Positions 6,335 to 7,797 of a DNA stretch of 7,797 nt are shown piece after piece. The translations under genes were made by a program, and so were the position numbers. A model generated the notes under the pieces. The model saw only the letters and a list, made by a program, of their open reading frames with translations, was not told the origin of the DNA and did no database searches. The DNA comes from Prolixibacteraceae bacterium (lineage in GTDB: Bacteria > Bacteroidota > Bacteroidia > Bacteroidales > Prolixibacteraceae), in assembly GCA_007116765.1 (NCBI GenBank), contig SKHV01000355.1:1-7797 (forward strand). Direction: 5' to 3'. How positions within the stretch are numbered: position 1 is the first letter of the stretch; each line of letters begins with the position of its first letter.

Positions 6335-7490
6335 GTATTTTGCTCTTTTTATATTTGTATTGCTTTCGCAGCTTGTAATAAGCAACAACAATACAGCAAG
6401 GGTTTTCACCCCTTTTACAATCGATATTGACCCGATGGAACGCCTGCTACTGATTAATATCGAAAACGACCCCGATTCAATTTATATTGGTTTCGAACCA
6501 CAGGTTTTCGACGACAGCACGAACGGAAAAGGCCATTTGGTAATTGCCTGGCGTACCGACGGGAAAGTTGATGTGTACCATCAGCCTTCACTGAAGTTGA
6601 AGCCAGAAAAATACAACATTGCAGGAAAAGGCCTTGCTAATATGATTGAAAGTCCTCTAAAAAATTCCATGTTCACAATCAACGAAAACGGTGTACAGGC
6701 TTCGTATGAATTTATTGATTTATATAAACGAAAGATATCTTTTGCTATTCACGAAAACAATTCCAGCAAACGAAAACCTTTTGGTTTACTTGCGCCTATG
6801 GGACATGCCGCTGAAAACCCTGAAGCACTGCCTCTGGTTCTATTGCACGATTTTTATTTTGTACGACAAAAGCACACTTTAATAAATGTGACTATCGATG
6901 GTCAAGAACATGAAATTGACAAACTACCCATGCCAATGGATGGCACACGAATGTATTTTGCTCGTTACAGTCCCAGTCCGTTTATAGTGACATTCAACAA
7001 TGAATCAAACGGCCCTCTGCCTTATTTCGATGTAAGACAAGGCGATACAGACTACATGCACGGCACACACCTCTATAATTTAGCTTGGAACAACAATAAA
7101 CCGTCTATAGAATCAATATCTCGCAATACGGATAAATACGAAATAAATATCCGTTTCAACCCGGCATTTCCTTCGTTTGAAAGTTTGGAAAGCGGAGGTG
7201 CATTTTCCGGAGAATTCAGTATTGAAGGCCATTACTCAACAGGAACCATAACAGGCCATTATTTCATTGGAATGAATGATAGCAGCTATAATATGGAATT
7301 AGTGCCCTCTGGAGGCTGGCTTCCCCGCCCCGATAAACTTTCGTTGCGTTTTTTGTATTCGGTAGGAAAAGCTTTCAAAAACTGGCCAAAAACCTATTTA
7401 TGGAATGCTGAAATCTCAAATACCAAAAAGGATCAACTACACATGAAATCATCGTGGACACGAATTGATAATTCTAAATTGAACCGGTAA
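6327..7490 (+). CDS. Secreted protein of unknown family, coupled to the LytTR regulator
   Basis: I do not recognise a family for this 387-residue protein. Residues 1-19 (MNRYFALFIFVLLSQLVIS) look like a Sec signal peptide with probable cleavage before the NNN stretch. There is no lipobox cysteine, and the mature protein shows no further membrane helix, so a periplasmic or exported location is likely. The rest alternates short hydrophobic and polar strands, suggesting a beta-rich fold. Notable conserved-looking segments are FGLLAPMGHAAENPEALPL (about 152-170), DKLPMPMDGTRMYFARYSPS, FSGEFSIEGHYSTGTITGHY and LVPSGGWLPRPDKLSLRF. No catalytic signature, sugar-binding module or type IX sorting domain was seen. 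The ATG at 6327 lies inside the last codons of the regulator (8-base overlap), and the signal peptide begins at once, which supports this start. The context points to a sensing accessory or an output of the two-component system; this is inference. Confidence 0.82.
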   Translation: MNRYFALFIFVLLSQLVISNNNTARVFTPFTIDIDPMERLLLINIENDPDSIYIGFEPQVFDDSTNGKGHLVIAWRTDGKVDVYHQPSLKLKPEKYNIAGKGLANMIESPLKNSMFTINENGVQASYEFIDLYKRKISFAIHENNSSKRKPFGLLAPMGHAAENPEALPLVLLHDFYFVRQKHTLINVTIDGQEHEIDKLPMPMDGTRMYFARYSPSPFIVTFNNESNGPLPYFDVRQGDTDYMHGTHLYNLAWNNNKPSIESISRNTDKYEINIRFNPAFPSFESLESGGAFSGEFSIEGHYSTGTITGHYFIGMNDSSYNMELVPSGGWLPRPDKLSLRFLYSVGKAFKNWPKTYLWNAEISNTKKDQLHMKSSWTRIDNSKLNR

Positions 7491-7501
7491 GCTGGCTTTT
7501 T
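7484..7501 (+). terminator. Weak candidate terminator after the kinase operon
   Basis: CCGG (7484-7487) can pair with CTGG (7492-7495) across a 4-base loop, with one G-U pair, followed by C and five T. It overlaps the stop codon of the secreted-protein gene and lies between two converging genes, where a terminator is expected. The stem is short, so support is weak. Confidence 0.25.
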
Positions 7502-7516
7502 AAACAAACCTCACCA

Positions 7517-7797
7517 TTACAATTTTTCTAATATCATTTTTAATACTGCCTGTGCCGATACCACACGGTTGGCTGCCTCGGGTATTACTATCGAGCTGGG
7601 GCTGTCGATTACACTGTCGGCAACAACCATGTTACGCCTTACAGGTAGGCAGTGCATAAATTTTGCATTGTTGCTAACGGCCATTTGCCTGTCCGATACT
7701 GTCCAATTACGATCTTTCGAAAGTATTTTTCCATAATCGGTGTACGATGCCCAGTTTTTGGCATACACAAAATCGGCACCTTCGAAGGCTTTCATCT
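7517..7797 (-). CDS. argF': ArgF'-type N-acyl-L-ornithine carbamoyltransferase, C-terminal part (5' end outside window)
   Basis: The C-terminal 93 or so residues of a transcarbamylase that makes N-acyl-citrulline from carbamoyl phosphate and N-acyl-ornithine, in the cytoplasmic arginine pathway of Bacteroidota. The signature is FMHCLPVRRN, the carbamoyl-phosphate/ornithine-site HCLP motif, followed by VVADSVIDSPSSIVIPEAANRVVSAQ, which closely fits the Bacteroides ArgF' ending. VYAKNWASYTDYGKI is the preceding loop and helix. The stop is TAA (7517-7519). The frame is open to the window edge and the ATG at 7793-7795 is internal. Whether the substrate is N-succinyl- or N-acetyl-ornithine depends on residues in the missing N-terminal half. 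It converges on the secreted-protein gene with a 26-base gap. Confidence 0.9.
   Translation of the reverse strand, partial: MKAFEGADFVYAKNWASYTDYGKILSKDRNWTVSDRQMAVSNNAKFMHCLPVRRNMVVADSVIDSPSSIVIPEAANRVVSAQAVLKMILEKL

Noticed and set aside
6691..6882. A 63-codon + strand frame inside the secreted-protein gene
   Set aside because: It is an alternative frame of a longer gene with a signal peptide and a coupled start; no independent support.
1..7797. CRISPR arrays, tRNA or rRNA genes, intact transposase or integrase
   Set aside because: No regularly spaced repeats, no tRNA-like cloverleaf and no transposase or recombinase motifs were found on reading both strands.

Overview
The window looks like a chromosomal segment from a Bacteroidota member, probably a marine or anaerobic Bacteroidales/Marinilabiliales-type lineage; the family is a guess. 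Reasons: a partial carbamoyltransferase of the N-acyl-ornithine (ArgF') type with an HCLPVRRN motif, a LytS/LytTR kinase-regulator pair of the kind abundant in Bacteroidota, AT-rich intergenic DNA with boxes resembling the Bacteroidota -7 element TAnnTTTG, weak Shine-Dalgarno signals, and a dispersed GTCATnCTGAA-type inverted repeat.

Layout. (1) 1-446: 3' part of trpA on the + strand, entering from the left. Its reading frame continues about 31 residues past the usual TrpA end, and an alternative trpA-like end is found about 200 bases downstream. (2) 447-1961: an accessory, partly decayed stretch. It holds the trpA-end remnant, a GTCAT-type inverted repeat, a two-gene ParE/RelE-type toxin-antitoxin module on the - strand (antitoxin first, 4-nt GTGA overlap), a broken ECF sigma factor keeping only region 2, and about 400 bases of non-coding or decayed DNA. 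(3) 1962-3209: rhlE-type DEAD-box RNA helicase with all motifs intact. (4) 3343-7490: a compact three-gene + strand unit made of a membrane sensor histidine kinase with two PAS domains, a LytTR response regulator 10 bases downstream, and a secreted protein of unknown family whose start overlaps the regulator's end by 8 bases. A 14-base direct repeat with 21-base periodicity lies just upstream of the likely kinase promoter, in the geometry expected for LytTR binding. (5) 7517-7797: 3' part of the ArgF' family carbamoyltransferase on the - strand, converging on the three-gene unit.

How the genes work together. trpA and argF' are housekeeping amino-acid biosynthesis genes flanking the window. 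The most coherent functional group is the kinase, regulator and secreted protein: gene spacing implies one transcript and translational coupling, so the secreted protein may be an accessory sensor, a modulator or a product of the pathway. The toxin-antitoxin module and broken sigma factor suggest that the trpA-rhlE gap has repeatedly received and lost DNA. No CRISPR array, tRNA, rRNA or intact transposase was seen.
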